From Anaerolineaceae bacterium (GTDB lineage Bacteria; Chloroflexota; Anaerolineae; Anaerolineales; Anaerolineaceae): a stretch of 64,000 nucleotides of DNA. Every line of letters starts with the position of its first letter. The first letter of the stretch is position 1. The stretch spans positions 1-64,000 of the forward strand of contig PABH01000038.1 of assembly GCA_002702705.1 (NCBI GenBank), given 5' to 3'. Shown in pieces: positions 35,093 to 43,633 of the stretch. The notes under the pieces were generated by a model. That model did not search any database, was not told the DNA's origin, and saw nothing but the letters and a program-made list of their open reading frames with translations. Both the position numbers and the translations under genes were made by a program.

Positions 35093-35262
35093 TCATTTCC
35101 TTATAATATGTTTTCAGTAAATAAAGACGGGCAATGATAATCCGGGATTGGCTAGGCGTCAATATCCGGAACTGATTTTTCATTTTATTTTAATCTAACG
35201 TTAACAGGATTTTATGTTTTTGTAAAGACGAAAGATTCTGCAACCGCGCTTCGGTTTAACTC

Positions 35263-35353
35263 AAAGCCCAGCTTTTAAGGGATTGGAAAAAATCATGTTT
35301 GTTTTTATGGTTTAGGCGTGAAGAGGTTTGATTATTTGGCAAAGCTGGGCTTT
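35263..35353. repeat. Inverted repeat 1 near the RAYT gene
   Basis: AAAGCCCAGCTTT (35263-35275) and AAAGCTGGGCTTT (35341-35353) are perfect 13-bp arms with a 65-base loop. Confidence 0.65.
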
Positions 35354-35367
35354 TTCTGGATGGTATA

Positions 35368-35460
35368 AGAAGCACGGCTTTACCGAAACGGGTATTCTTT
35401 AAACCAAATAACAACCGGTAGCATGCTGATTGTAAACGGGCCTTTAAAAGCCGTGCTTCT
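35368..35460. repeat. Inverted repeat 2 near the RAYT gene
   Basis: AGAAGCACGGCTTT (35368-35381) and AAAGCCGTGCTTCT (35447-35460) are perfect 14-bp arms, again with a 65-base loop. It ends 80 bases before the transposase start. Confidence 0.65.
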
Positions 35461-35539
35461 GAAAAGCCGGTTTTTTTTCAGCTGGTTTTCTTTTTGTGAA
35501 ATTTATTCATCCATCTATAATATAACTTTAGGTGATTAT

Positions 35540-36094
35540 ATGCGGAATGAAGATATTACCCAGGGAAATATTTACCATATATATAATAGAGGTGTAGATC
35601 GTCAAAAGATTTTCTTTTCTGCCAGGAATATGGGTTTCTTTTTATTTCGATTAAGAAAATATTTTGATAAAGAAAATATATCCTTATATGCTTATTGTTT
35701 AATTTCCAATCACTATCATTTATTAATTAAAGTCGAAAAACAAAATTTTGGTTTAAAAGTGATGCAGCCATTTCTGACATCCTATACAAAGGCCATCAAT
35801 TTACAACAAGATCGGGTTGGGCCCTTGTTTCAAGGAAGTTTTAAAGGCAAATTAATGCCTTCTGTAGAAATAGCACTCTATGCTTCAAAATATATTCATT
35901 TAAATCCAGTGAAAGCAAAATTGGTTCGTCATCCGGTTGAATGGCAGTATTCAAGTTACAAAGAGTATCTAATACCTACAAACAAACCATTTGTTAAGAA
36001 GGATTTGATTTTATCTTTTTTTAAGACACCACAAGCGTATGAGTCTTTTGTTTTGAATGAAGAAGATGGTTACCATGATTCCTTTGAAGATTAA
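35540..36094 (+). CDS. Y1/REP-associated tyrosine transposase (RAYT)
   Basis: The ATG at 35540 has AGGTG six bases upstream and gives a 184-residue protein that begins MRNEDITQGNIYHIYNRGVD, a typical RAYT start; an upstream in-frame ATG at 35423 would add 39 residues and is less likely. The HUH metal site is SNHYHLLIK (about residues 62-70), and a Tyr follows in SYTKAINL. The HLNPVKAKLV segment is also diagnostic. RAYTs nick and move short palindromic repeats and are usually single-copy and vertically kept. Two palindromic structures lie just upstream. Confidence 0.9.
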   Translation: MRNEDITQGNIYHIYNRGVDRQKIFFSARNMGFFLFRLRKYFDKENISLYAYCLISNHYHLLIKVEKQNFGLKVMQPFLTSYTKAINLQQDRVGPLFQGSFKGKLMPSVEIALYASKYIHLNPVKAKLVRHPVEWQYSSYKEYLIPTNKPFVKKDLILSFFKTPQAYESFVLNEEDGYHDSFED

Positions 36095-36129
36095 CGTTGT
36101 GGAGAAAAGCATAATCTAGCTAGAATGTT

Positions 36130-36699
36130 TTACTCTTGCCAATCACCTCTTAACAAAGAAAAAACCAATTCGTCCTTAAATTGATTGTCTTTAAACACAT
36201 ATTGCCTTTTGGTTCCTTCTTGTTGAAAACCGAGTTTTTTGAATAATTTTAACGACCGGTGATTAAACTCATAAATTTCTGCACCAATACGATTTAATTT
36301 CAATTCGACAAAACAATACCGGATCAACGCCTGTACAGCTTCGTTGGCATACCCATTTCCCCAATCCGGTTTATGTCCAATCACAATTCCCAAGTCACAG
36401 CGCTGATTGTATGTGTCGATATGGGCGATCTGGCAAAAACCAATAGCTTGGTCATTTTCTTGTTTATGAATGGCAAGGTCAATGATTCCGCTGCTTAATG
36501 GCCGGTTGATCCAACGTGCGAGGGTCGTTTTTGTTTCTTCTAAGGTAGAGCTTGTTTCAGTTGGGGGTTCATCGTCGTCATAATAAGCCAGTTCGGGGTC
36601 ATTTAACCACCTGTGAACAGTCTCTAATTGATCGACAGTAAAAGATTTAAGAATTAATCGAGGTGTGGTGAGTGTTGGCATAGAATCTAAATTGTTCAT
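36130..36699 (-). CDS. GNAT N-acetyltransferase (RimJ/RimL-like)
   Basis: A 189-residue acetyltransferase. Its start TPRLILKSFTVDQLETVHRW and the acetyl-CoA loop region IGHKPDWGNGYANEAVQALI, followed by RIGAEIYEFNHRSLKLFKKL, are typical of the RimJ/RimL branch. It would transfer acetyl from acetyl-CoA to a protein N-terminus or an amine; the substrate is unknown. It is a single gene next to the transposase. Confidence 0.88.
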   Translation of the reverse strand: MNNLDSMPTLTTPRLILKSFTVDQLETVHRWLNDPELAYYDDDEPPTETSSTLEETKTTLARWINRPLSSGIIDLAIHKQENDQAIGFCQIAHIDTYNQRCDLGIVIGHKPDWGNGYANEAVQALIRYCFVELKLNRIGAEIYEFNHRSLKLFKKLGFQQEGTKRQYVFKDNQFKDELVFSLLRGDWQE

Positions 36700-36738
36700 C
36701 CTTTTTTAATTAAATAAGTGGAAGTGATGATAATTTGC

Positions 36739-36774
36739 CTCCTGAAGAGGCGGTTTTAAAACCACCCTTCCGGA
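36739..36774 (-). terminator. Imperfect hairpin between small genes
   Basis: A long imperfect stem centred on GGTTTTAAAACC lies after the 65-residue membrane protein gene. It lacks a strong U run. Confidence 0.4.
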
Positions 36775-36783
36775 GAAACAGTT

Positions 36784-36981
36784 TTAGAGATCAATAACAT
36801 TGGCTTCTGATGGTTTGGGTCCGCGCATTTTCCACCATATAAAACCACCCAGCAAACCCATCAGCACCATAAATAAAATGTCCATTAGAGAAAAGCAAAT
36901 GGTGCCAATAATTTGTGAAGTAGAGTAATAAGTACCAAAATCTGCGGGAACAGCAAAGCCAAAGTTTCTTAACATTTCCAT
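36784..36981 (-). CDS. Small membrane protein
   Basis: A 65-residue protein with one or two hydrophobic helices (about 24-50: IIGTICFSLMDILFMVLMGL) and a charged end. It follows the 83-residue membrane protein gene on the same strand with a 14-base gap, so the two are probably co-transcribed. Function is unknown. Confidence 0.5.
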   Translation of the reverse strand: MEMLRNFGFAVPADFGTYYSTSQIIGTICFSLMDILFMVLMGLLGGFIWWKMRGPKPSEANVIDL

Positions 36982-36995
36982 TGTCGTTTCTTCAC

Positions 36996-37247
36996 TTACG
37001 TAGAAGGAGTAATTAACGCCCCAAACACTTGCCCCAGGATGATACCAATACCTGCGATTGCGCCGCTGTATGCACCACTCTTTACTGCTCGATTTTGTAC
37101 CATTGGTTTCTCAAAGACGTTTGCCAAAAAGCCCGCTCCTAAGCCTAGAAATAAAGCTAGACAAGGTACACAAATTGGGGTTAATAATGTGATTCCGATG
37201 CCGAGAATTAGTCCCACAATTCCTAAGATTAAACCTGATTTAAACAT
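36996..37247 (-). CDS. Small glycine-rich membrane protein
   Basis: An 83-residue protein with two or three hydrophobic segments rich in Gly and Ala (GLILGIVGLILGIGITLL and GIGIILGQVFGALI). It has two cysteines in the loop (ICVPC). It heads a two-gene unit with the next small membrane protein. The family is unknown to me. Confidence 0.55.
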   Translation of the reverse strand: MFKSGLILGIVGLILGIGITLLTPICVPCLALFLGLGAGFLANVFEKPMVQNRAVKSGAYSGAIAGIGIILGQVFGALITPST

Positions 37248-37553
37248 AAGATACTCCCATTGCCTAAATTTTGTTAATTATCATTTTCATATTACCAGAT
37301 TTTAGACTTATGTTTGCGATTTAAACCAACAATTTTTTAATCTTCGATCAATTCGCCGAAACAAAATTCGAATTTTAACTGTCTAAAAAACAGTGGAATT
37401 AAGATGCTGTTTCGTTTAATGAACAACCAAGGTGGTCATACGATCTATTTTCATCCAAATGGATATGATATAAAATTATCAATTGTGCAACTTTTGAGGT
37501 TAGCAATCGTAATTAATATATAACGAAAAAATTTCTTAATAAGGAATACACAG
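37248..37553. other. Divergent intergenic region
   Basis: 306 AT-rich bases between the small membrane protein gene and the CPBP protease gene. I see no ORF or clear repeat; promoters of both units should lie here. Confidence 0.35.
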
Positions 37554-38624
37554 ATGAAAAACCCCTTTTACAATGCAAAAGAAAAAAGACTACGTTCAGG
37601 ATTAAGGATAATTATTCAGTCGGGCGTTTTTTTATTTGGAACGATTTTAGCGGGTGTGGTTTTGGCTTTTGTGATGGTGGCAATTTTAGCTGCTCAAGGA
37701 AAGTTAAATAGTGATCTGCTGCAAGACCCGGGTTCTTTGAATGCAGTGATCATGAATACCAGCGGCAGCTTGTTTGTTTTATTTAGCCAGGTAGTGTCCC
37801 TGATTTTAATCATCCTAACCATGTTTTTGGCCGCTCGTTTTCTGGATCGAAGAAAATTTATAGATTTTGGTTTTCACTTTTCAAAACGTTGGTTTTGGGA
37901 TTTAGGTTTTGGTTTATTCCTCGGTGCTTTGTTGATGGCCTTGATATTTTTGGTCGAATATGCCTTTGGGTGGGTTGAGATCACTGGTTATGTGACAACA
38001 TTATCTGTAAAAACGCCAGCCTCTACCATTATTTTGTATTCTTTGGTTGGTTATATCTGTGTTGGTATTTATGAAGAAATGTTGTTTCGTGGGTATATTT
38101 TCAGAAACCTGGCAGAAGGACTAAATTTTAAAACACTTGGTACCCGCGGTGGGTTGTGGTTAGCATATCTAATTTCCTCTTCTATTTTTGGAATTGCTCA
38201 TCTCTTAAATCCAAATGCGAGTCTAATTAGCACGGTTAATATTATTCTGGCCGGATTATTTTTAGGATTGGGTTTTGTATTGACAGGTGAGTTAGCTATT
38301 CCGATTGGCTTGCATATAACCTGGAATTTCTTTCAGGGAAATGTTTTTGGATTTCCGGTCAGTGGAACCGGATCCGGTGCGACCGTGATCCAAATTAATC
38401 AGCTGGGTTCCGATTGGATAACAGGTGGTGTTTTTGGTCCAGAAGCAGGACTAATTGGCATTATTGCGATATTAATTGGCAGTTTGTTAACTATTCTTTA
38501 TGTTAAACAAACGCGTGGTGATCTTAACATTCAGTATCGTTTGGCGGACTATAAATCCACAATTAATAATAATGAAGGAACTGAAAAAAGTTTTGAAGAA
38601 AAGCAGGTTTTGGCATCTGAATAA
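37554..38624 (+). CDS. CPBP-family intramembrane metalloprotease
   Basis: A 356-residue membrane protein with eight or so helices. The Abi/CPBP (CAAX-like) motifs are EEMLFRGYIF (EExxxR, about residues 178-187), FGIAHLLNP (FxxxH) and a later HITWNFFQG. These form a membrane-embedded glutamate-type protease site. Substrates are unknown; such proteins mature signal peptides or peptides, or give bacteriocin immunity. It stands alone with a hairpin after it. Confidence 0.88.
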   Translation: MKNPFYNAKEKRLRSGLRIIIQSGVFLFGTILAGVVLAFVMVAILAAQGKLNSDLLQDPGSLNAVIMNTSGSLFVLFSQVVSLILIILTMFLAARFLDRRKFIDFGFHFSKRWFWDLGFGLFLGALLMALIFLVEYAFGWVEITGYVTTLSVKTPASTIILYSLVGYICVGIYEEMLFRGYIFRNLAEGLNFKTLGTRGGLWLAYLISSSIFGIAHLLNPNASLISTVNIILAGLFLGLGFVLTGELAIPIGLHITWNFFQGNVFGFPVSGTGSGATVIQINQLGSDWITGGVFGPEAGLIGIIAILIGSLLTILYVKQTRGDLNIQYRLADYKSTINNNEGTEKSFEEKQVLASE

Positions 38625-38629
38625 GCAGT

Positions 38630-38666
38630 TATAATCCAATCCCCATTTATTTCAGATTGGATTATA
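38630..38666 (+). terminator. Hairpin after the CPBP gene
   Basis: TATAATCCAAT (38630-38640) and ATTGGATTATA (38656-38666) are perfect 11-bp arms with a 15-base loop. Confidence 0.55.
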
Positions 38667-38697
38667 CTGGGCTTAACAAGGAATTGAATTTTTCGAT

Positions 38698-39330
38698 ATG
38701 GAAAGCTTTATTAATCAATTAATGACAGTACCAGCTAACACTGTATCCCATCTTTGGGTTTACCCGGTGTTGTTTGTTATGGTTGTCATTGAAGGACCGA
38801 TTGCCATCCTGGTTGCCGCAACAGCCGCTTCAACCGGATTCTTAAACCCCTTGCCTGTTTTTATTACAGCATCAATGGGTAATTTGATTGCGGATATCTT
38901 GTGGTATTTTTTAGGGCTTTTTGGCAAGGTTGAGTGGATCTTAAAATTAAAGTGGTTAAAACTTGAACCAAAAAAATTGGATGTGCTGACGAAGAGCATT
39001 TCAAAAAATGTTGTCAAAATATTAATTATTGCTAAGTTAACCAATGGATTAATCGTCCCGGCGCTGATAGCGACTGGGTTAGCTAAGGTGAAAATCCGAC
39101 GTTGGTTTCCAAGTATCTTTTTTTCAAATTTGTTGATAACCGGTTTGTTTGTTGGTTTAGGTTACTGGACTGCCGTAAACATAATGAAATTAGAACATTG
39201 GGTCAAATATTTGGCTTTAGGTTTTTCGATAATCCTGATTATTTTTGCTTCAATTTATGTTCAACGCTTGTTGAGCCGCCAAACTTCGGTGGATGATTTG
39301 ATTGAAGAAAATAATCTGGGTCAAGTGTAA
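38698..39330 (+). CDS. DedA/SNARE-associated-type membrane protein
   Basis: A 210-residue protein with five predicted helices and the DedA-like core: PVLFVMVVIEGPIAILVAA, then a GNLIADILWYFLG re-entrant-type loop, and LTNGLIVPALIATGLAKV. DedA proteins act as undecaprenyl-phosphate or lipid flippases. The next gene, a glycosyltransferase, starts 10 bases after it, so a shared role in envelope glycolipid metabolism is reasonable but inferred. Confidence 0.78.
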   Translation: MESFINQLMTVPANTVSHLWVYPVLFVMVVIEGPIAILVAATAASTGFLNPLPVFITASMGNLIADILWYFLGLFGKVEWILKLKWLKLEPKKLDVLTKSISKNVVKILIIAKLTNGLIVPALIATGLAKVKIRRWFPSIFFSNLLITGLFVGLGYWTAVNIMKLEHWVKYLALGFSIILIIFASIYVQRLLSRQTSVDDLIEENNLGQV

Positions 39331-39340
39331 GGATAAGACA

Positions 39341-40816
39341 ATGCGTATATTAATAGCAACAAATACGTATACCCCACATTTAAATGGACAGGCTGTTTTT
39401 ACGGCCAGTTTGGCGGAAGGTTTGGCTGGTGAGGGGCACCAGGTGACCGTTCTTGTTCCGGGCATCAATCGAACCGAGAGTGAAGTGAAAAATGGCGTGC
39501 TTATCGAACCCACCCCAACCATTGATCTGCGGTTTATTCACAAGGAGTTTTTTATCTCTTGGCGTTATGGAAAAATCGTAAAGCGGGTTTTTGAAGAACA
39601 AAGACCGGATGTGGTTCACCTCCAAGACCCCGCTCCACTCAGCCAGATGGTTTTAAAAGAGGCTCATAGGCGGGGAATTCCGGTTGTAGCTACCCACCAT
39701 ACAGGTCCCGCCATTTGGGCTCCGTACCTTTCCGAACATGATCCTTTTATGATGAAGGTTGCAGTTCCCATTCTTTGGGGATGGATTGTCAGCTTCTTAA
39801 ATCAAGCGGATAAAGTAACGGTGCCCTCTCGTGCTTCTGTCTCTATGTTGGAGAAGCATGGTTTACATGTACCGGTAAAACCAATCTCTTGTGGAGTGCG
39901 CCTGAACAATTTTAACCAAGCATTGACTCTTGACGCAGCGTTGGCTAGACACCAATTTGGTTTGACCGAAAATAAAAAACATTTTTTGTATGTAGGACGT
40001 ATCGATGAAGAAAAACGGGTTGATGTATTATTAAAAGGGTTAGCAAATACGATTAATCCGGATGTGGACTTGGTTGTAGCTGGTAGTGGTGCAGCAGAAG
40101 AATCGATAGTTTCATTAGCCAAACAACTAGGTTTGAAGGATAGAGTTAAATTTTTAGGAAAGGTAGAACGTGAAAAACTGCCTGCCTTGTATGCAGCATG
40201 TGATGTTTTTGTGATGCCTGGAGATGTTGAATCATTAAGTATTGCCACTTTGGAAGCGATGGCTTGTGGTAAACCGATTATTGCTGCCAATGCGATGGCA
40301 CTGCCTGAGATGGTTCATCCAGGTAAAAATGGATTCTTGTTCACTCCGAGAAATCCACAAGATTTGGGCAAAAGAATGGATCAACTCATTAACTTGAATT
40401 ATCGTTGGTCACAAATGGGTAAATACAGCCTTGAACTTGTTCAACGCCATGATCAAAATTTGACAATAAACAATTATGCGGATTTATATCAAAAGTTGAG
40501 TAAACAGAATCAAATAAAAAGGCATGTTCCGGTGTGGCAGCGATTACCGCAAACTCTGGTGAATCCTTACGGCCTGGTTGTATTCGCTCAATGGGCCATA
40601 ACTGTTGGTGTGATTCTGATATCCCTCCTGACACGCAGCAGCCCAGTCATCGCCGCTTCTAAACCACAAATTGATATCCTGACCCCGGAAATGATGCAAA
40701 ATATTCGTGAAATTCTGGCAACGTTACGTTATCTTGATCTTCCGTCGAATCAAGCAAATGGAGTTTTGGCCATCTCTAATAGTTTGAGAAATTTCCTCAG
40801 CCTACTTCGCCCTTAA
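39341..40816 (+). CDS. Group 1 (GT4) glycosyltransferase with C-terminal membrane helix
   Basis: The ATG at 39341 has AAGGA eight bases upstream and gives the classic start MRILIATNTYTPHLNG; the in-frame ATG at 39302 is inside the upstream gene. The 491-residue protein has a GT-B fold with YVGRIDEEKRVDVLLK near residue 220 and the donor site VMPGDVESLSIATLEAMACG. A hydrophobic helix near residue 420 (VVFAQWAITVGVIL) and an extra tail are unusual. It probably glycosylates a lipid such as diacylglycerol or phosphatidylinositol. Confidence 0.85.
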   Translation: MRILIATNTYTPHLNGQAVFTASLAEGLAGEGHQVTVLVPGINRTESEVKNGVLIEPTPTIDLRFIHKEFFISWRYGKIVKRVFEEQRPDVVHLQDPAPLSQMVLKEAHRRGIPVVATHHTGPAIWAPYLSEHDPFMMKVAVPILWGWIVSFLNQADKVTVPSRASVSMLEKHGLHVPVKPISCGVRLNNFNQALTLDAALARHQFGLTENKKHFLYVGRIDEEKRVDVLLKGLANTINPDVDLVVAGSGAAEESIVSLAKQLGLKDRVKFLGKVEREKLPALYAACDVFVMPGDVESLSIATLEAMACGKPIIAANAMALPEMVHPGKNGFLFTPRNPQDLGKRMDQLINLNYRWSQMGKYSLELVQRHDQNLTINNYADLYQKLSKQNQIKRHVPVWQRLPQTLVNPYGLVVFAQWAITVGVILISLLTRSSPVIAASKPQIDILTPEMMQNIREILATLRYLDLPSNQANGVLAISNSLRNFLSLLRP

Positions 40817-40821
40817 AATCT

Positions 40822-40851
40822 AAAAAGTCCACTTCAATAGGTGGATTTTTT
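40822..40851 (+). terminator. Rho-independent terminator of the glycosyltransferase gene
   Basis: The stem AAAAAGTCCAC / GTGGATTTTTT with an 8-base loop follows the stop immediately. Confidence 0.8.
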
Positions 40852-40873
40852 TGATTTTAAGGTATAATTAAAT

Positions 40874-40909
40874 TAAGTAGTAAAATAAGTATAAAATTAA
40901 GTAGGTGAG
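40874..40909 (+). promoter_or_regulatory. 12-bp tandem repeat overlapping the ROK gene leader
   Basis: TAAGTA occurs three times at exactly 12-bp spacing (starting near 40874, 40886 and 40898), the last merging with the AGGTGAGGG ribosome site. A TATAAT box lies at 40863-40868 just before it. It may be an operator for the ROK protein. Confidence 0.45.
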
Positions 40910-40911
40910 GG

Positions 40912-42147
40912 ATGAAAACGACAACAGTAAAAGATGTGCGAAAACTTAATCGCAGTCTCATTCTCAAAGAATTTTATTTTAATGGACCGGTTACACGGTT
41001 AGATGTCAGCCGTGTAACGAAATTATCACCAGCGACGGTAACCAATATTGTTACAGATTTGCTTGAGAATGGAGTTTTAGTCGAAGAGGGGAATGTTGAA
41101 TCTTCTGGTGGAAGGCCAAGTGTTTTATTAAAAGTAAATCCGGATCTGGGATATTTTATTGGGGTTGAGATTGGTGAATCGCATATCCAAACAGAATTGT
41201 TTGATATTTATTTTTCAAAAACAACTCAATATGCCATTAATGACCTTGAGCTAGATCTCTCACCAGAACATCTTATTGATCTGGTAGCGGACTCCATTGG
41301 GCAGGTTCTGAGGTCTGCGAATTTAAAAGAAACAGATATCTTAGGGATCGGATTGGGTTTACCTGGGATTGTCGACCCAGAATCTGGTATTTCGATATTT
41401 TCTCCGAGTTGGGGTTGGAATAATATCAACTTGTCCGAATTATTAAGAAGGAAAATTGCGATTCCGATCTATATTGATAATGGTGCAAAAGCATTGAGTG
41501 TGGCAGAATTGTTGTTTGGTCAAGGTCAGGGTGTCGATGAATTTGCCGTTTTATTAATTGGTGCAGGTGTTGGTGGGGCGATTGTTCATAATGACCTATT
41601 ACTTCGTGGTGGTTCCAATAGTGCTGGTGAAATCGGTCATATGACTTTATCAATTGATGGGCCAGTTTGCCGTTGTGGTAGTAAAGGTTGTTTTGAGGCT
41701 TTTATTGGAGCGAACCATATTTTTGAGGAATTTGGCAGGACAAAAGATGAACCACAACCCAGATTAGAAAACCGGGAATTAATGAAAAAAATATTTTCAA
41801 ATTATTCTAATCCGGATAGTAAAGAAAGAAAAATTATCCAAAATTCGATTCAATATCTTGGGGCTGGTATTGCCAATCTGATCAATATCGAAAATCCTGA
41901 ACGTATCATTCTTGGCGGGTGGTTGGGTATATTGTACGGTGAGGCAGACCTTGATCTGATAAAAAATGTTGTGAAAAAGTACGCCCTGGCTCAATCTTAT
42001 GAGTTGGTGGATATTTGTGTTTCTAACCTGGGTGCGGAAGCAATACCAATGGGTTCTGCCGCGATGGCACTTATTGACTTCTTTGAGAATGTTAATCAAG
42101 AAGATTTAATGGTTATTGGCGGAAACCGGCTGAAACAAAGAAATTGA
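40912..42147 (+). CDS. ROK-family transcriptional regulator (XylR/NagC-like)
   Basis: A 411-residue regulator. Residues about 10-75 are a winged HTH (TRLDVSRVTKLSPATVTNIV). Then comes a ROK sugar-kinase fold with LGIGLGLPGIVDPESGI and the zinc site CRCGSKGCFEAFIGA. Such proteins repress sugar genes and release DNA on binding a sugar. Its neighbours across the terminator are a GH5 gene, a sugar ABC transporter and a GH3 gene, so it is probably their regulator, with a beta-glucoside as inducer. Confidence 0.9.
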   Translation: MKTTTVKDVRKLNRSLILKEFYFNGPVTRLDVSRVTKLSPATVTNIVTDLLENGVLVEEGNVESSGGRPSVLLKVNPDLGYFIGVEIGESHIQTELFDIYFSKTTQYAINDLELDLSPEHLIDLVADSIGQVLRSANLKETDILGIGLGLPGIVDPESGISIFSPSWGWNNINLSELLRRKIAIPIYIDNGAKALSVAELLFGQGQGVDEFAVLLIGAGVGGAIVHNDLLLRGGSNSAGEIGHMTLSIDGPVCRCGSKGCFEAFIGANHIFEEFGRTKDEPQPRLENRELMKKIFSNYSNPDSKERKIIQNSIQYLGAGIANLINIENPERIILGGWLGILYGEADLDLIKNVVKKYALAQSYELVDICVSNLGAEAIPMGSAAMALIDFFENVNQEDLMVIGGNRLKQRN

Positions 42148-42156
42148 TTTTTAAAT

Positions 42157-42196
42157 AAAAAGACCGCTTAGATTAATTTTTAAGCGGTCTTTTTTT
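42157..42196. terminator. Bidirectional terminator between ROK and GH5 genes
   Basis: AAAAAGACCGCTTA and TAAGCGGTCTTTTTTT form a strong stem with a 10-base loop between convergent genes. Confidence 0.88.
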
Positions 42197-42208
42197 AAGA
42201 ATTTTTTC

Positions 42209-43630
42209 TTACAACCATTTTGTGAAAATATCAACCTCTTCCTGGCGAACAATACAATTATCAATCGAAAAACTTTCAAAGACTTCTTTTAAAGCCTCAT
42301 TGGAAAGTTGGATAAACTGATTGATAAAAACTTCTTGTAATAAATCCGCGGTATAGGTAGACATAGCAGCCTGTCGAAAGAACATCCGGTTTGCATTCTG
42401 ATTCAATTCCGGAAGAACATCCAAAATCTCTTTTTCAATTGTTTCAAGCGCTTGATTAATTGGTCTAGGAAAACCAGATAACCATCCAAAATCGGGACAT
42501 AAGCGATTTTTTGCAGTAATGACGGGTTCTATAATTTTATTATATGCTGAATCAGGCTTGGTTTGGACAACACTCATTGCCCCAATATCTTTATATGCCC
42601 AAAAAGTCCAATGGATTCCATAATCATGAAAAATTGATAAATGATCATTTAATGCATTCAGTTGCCAATACATTGTTTCGGAAGGGTAGGTTATTCCACC
42701 ACCAAATTCTCCAACCCACAAAGGCACATTATATTTTTGTGAAAATTTAAATCCTGAACTATTAATCAATTGATCACGAATTTTTTCCTTGTCCCAAAAA
42801 CACCCATCAATCATTCCCGGATAGGGTTTTCCGGATGTCATTGCCGGAACATAGTTATGACTGCTGTACACCAAATTGTCTGCGAAGGGAGGTTCCAATC
42901 CATCAAACATGGTTGAATAATAATCTCCTTCGAGAAAGATGATGTGATCCGGGTCGATTTTTCGAATGGTATTGACAGATTTTTCGTAAATTGAATTTAA
43001 TAATTTCCAGTTTGGCTGATATTCTTCTACCGATCCGAATCTCCCATAAGGAGCATTTGAGATGGGTTCGTTGATAAGATTGTAACCAGCAATCGTATTT
43101 GATAAGCGATAACGTTTCGCCATCTCTTGCCATAATGCATAATAACGATCTTGTGAAATTTTATCAGTCCAAAATAGTGCATGGCGGCTGCTGTTATCTG
43201 CATGCCAATCTCCATTTTGCCAGCCTTGAACGGAATGTAAATCCAAAATAACATAAATTCCATGTTTTTCACAGGCAGATATTATTTGATCTAACCGTTC
43301 AAAACCTTTTTCTAAATAAACAAATGGATTTTGGTCTGATTCAAAATGACGGTAATTTAAAGGAATTCGAATAACATTAAAACCAGTATTTTTTAAAAAA
43401 ATTACATCTTTTTCATTAAATAAATGATCTAACCAATGGTCAAAAAATAACTCTGTTTTTTCTTTACCTATTTTTTCCTGGAACTGATAACGTAGGCTGG
43501 CTTCAGAACCCGGGTAACCATTTAAAAAATGTTCCATGTTCATCCATCCGCCGACACATACCCCCCTTAATTTTATAATTTCTCCAAGGGAATTTACAAT
43601 TTCATTGTTGATTACTTTTAAGCGTTGCAT
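42209..43630 (-). CDS. Glycoside hydrolase family 5 enzyme (cellulase/exo-glucanase-like)
   Basis: A 473-residue protein with no signal peptide, so it acts in the cytoplasm. The (beta/alpha)8 barrel has the acid/base Glu in YNLINEPISN (about residue 187) and the nucleophile Glu in LWVGEFGGG (about residue 305). The opening (GVCVGGWMNMEHFLNGYPG) is typical of exo-beta-glucanase-like GH5. It probably cleaves imported beta-glucan oligosaccharides. Its stop-to-start spacing to the upstream permease gene is 3 bases, so it is in the ABC operon. Confidence 0.9.
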   Translation of the reverse strand: MQRLKVINNEIVNSLGEIIKLRGVCVGGWMNMEHFLNGYPGSEASLRYQFQEKIGKEKTELFFDHWLDHLFNEKDVIFLKNTGFNVIRIPLNYRHFESDQNPFVYLEKGFERLDQIISACEKHGIYVILDLHSVQGWQNGDWHADNSSRHALFWTDKISQDRYYALWQEMAKRYRLSNTIAGYNLINEPISNAPYGRFGSVEEYQPNWKLLNSIYEKSVNTIRKIDPDHIIFLEGDYYSTMFDGLEPPFADNLVYSSHNYVPAMTSGKPYPGMIDGCFWDKEKIRDQLINSSGFKFSQKYNVPLWVGEFGGGITYPSETMYWQLNALNDHLSIFHDYGIHWTFWAYKDIGAMSVVQTKPDSAYNKIIEPVITAKNRLCPDFGWLSGFPRPINQALETIEKEILDVLPELNQNANRMFFRQAAMSTYTADLLQEVFINQFIQLSNEALKEVFESFSIDNCIVRQEEVDIFTKWL

Positions 43631-43633
43631 AAA

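Larger units (their letters stand above)
34774..35539. other. Gap holding a possible small ORF and two large inverted repeats
   Basis: The left part is AT-rich leader for the permease. The middle holds the small ORF at 34898-35092, and the right part holds the RAYT-linked repeats at 35263-35460. Confidence 0.45.

Noticed and set aside
34774-35100. ydaO-type cyclic di-AMP riboswitch upstream of the KimA-like gene
   Set aside because: The conserved riboswitch bases were looked for on the minus strand and not seen.
39802-40290. 162-residue minus-strand ORF inside the glycosyltransferase gene
   Set aside because: Antisense shadow with Ser/Thr-rich, low-information translation.
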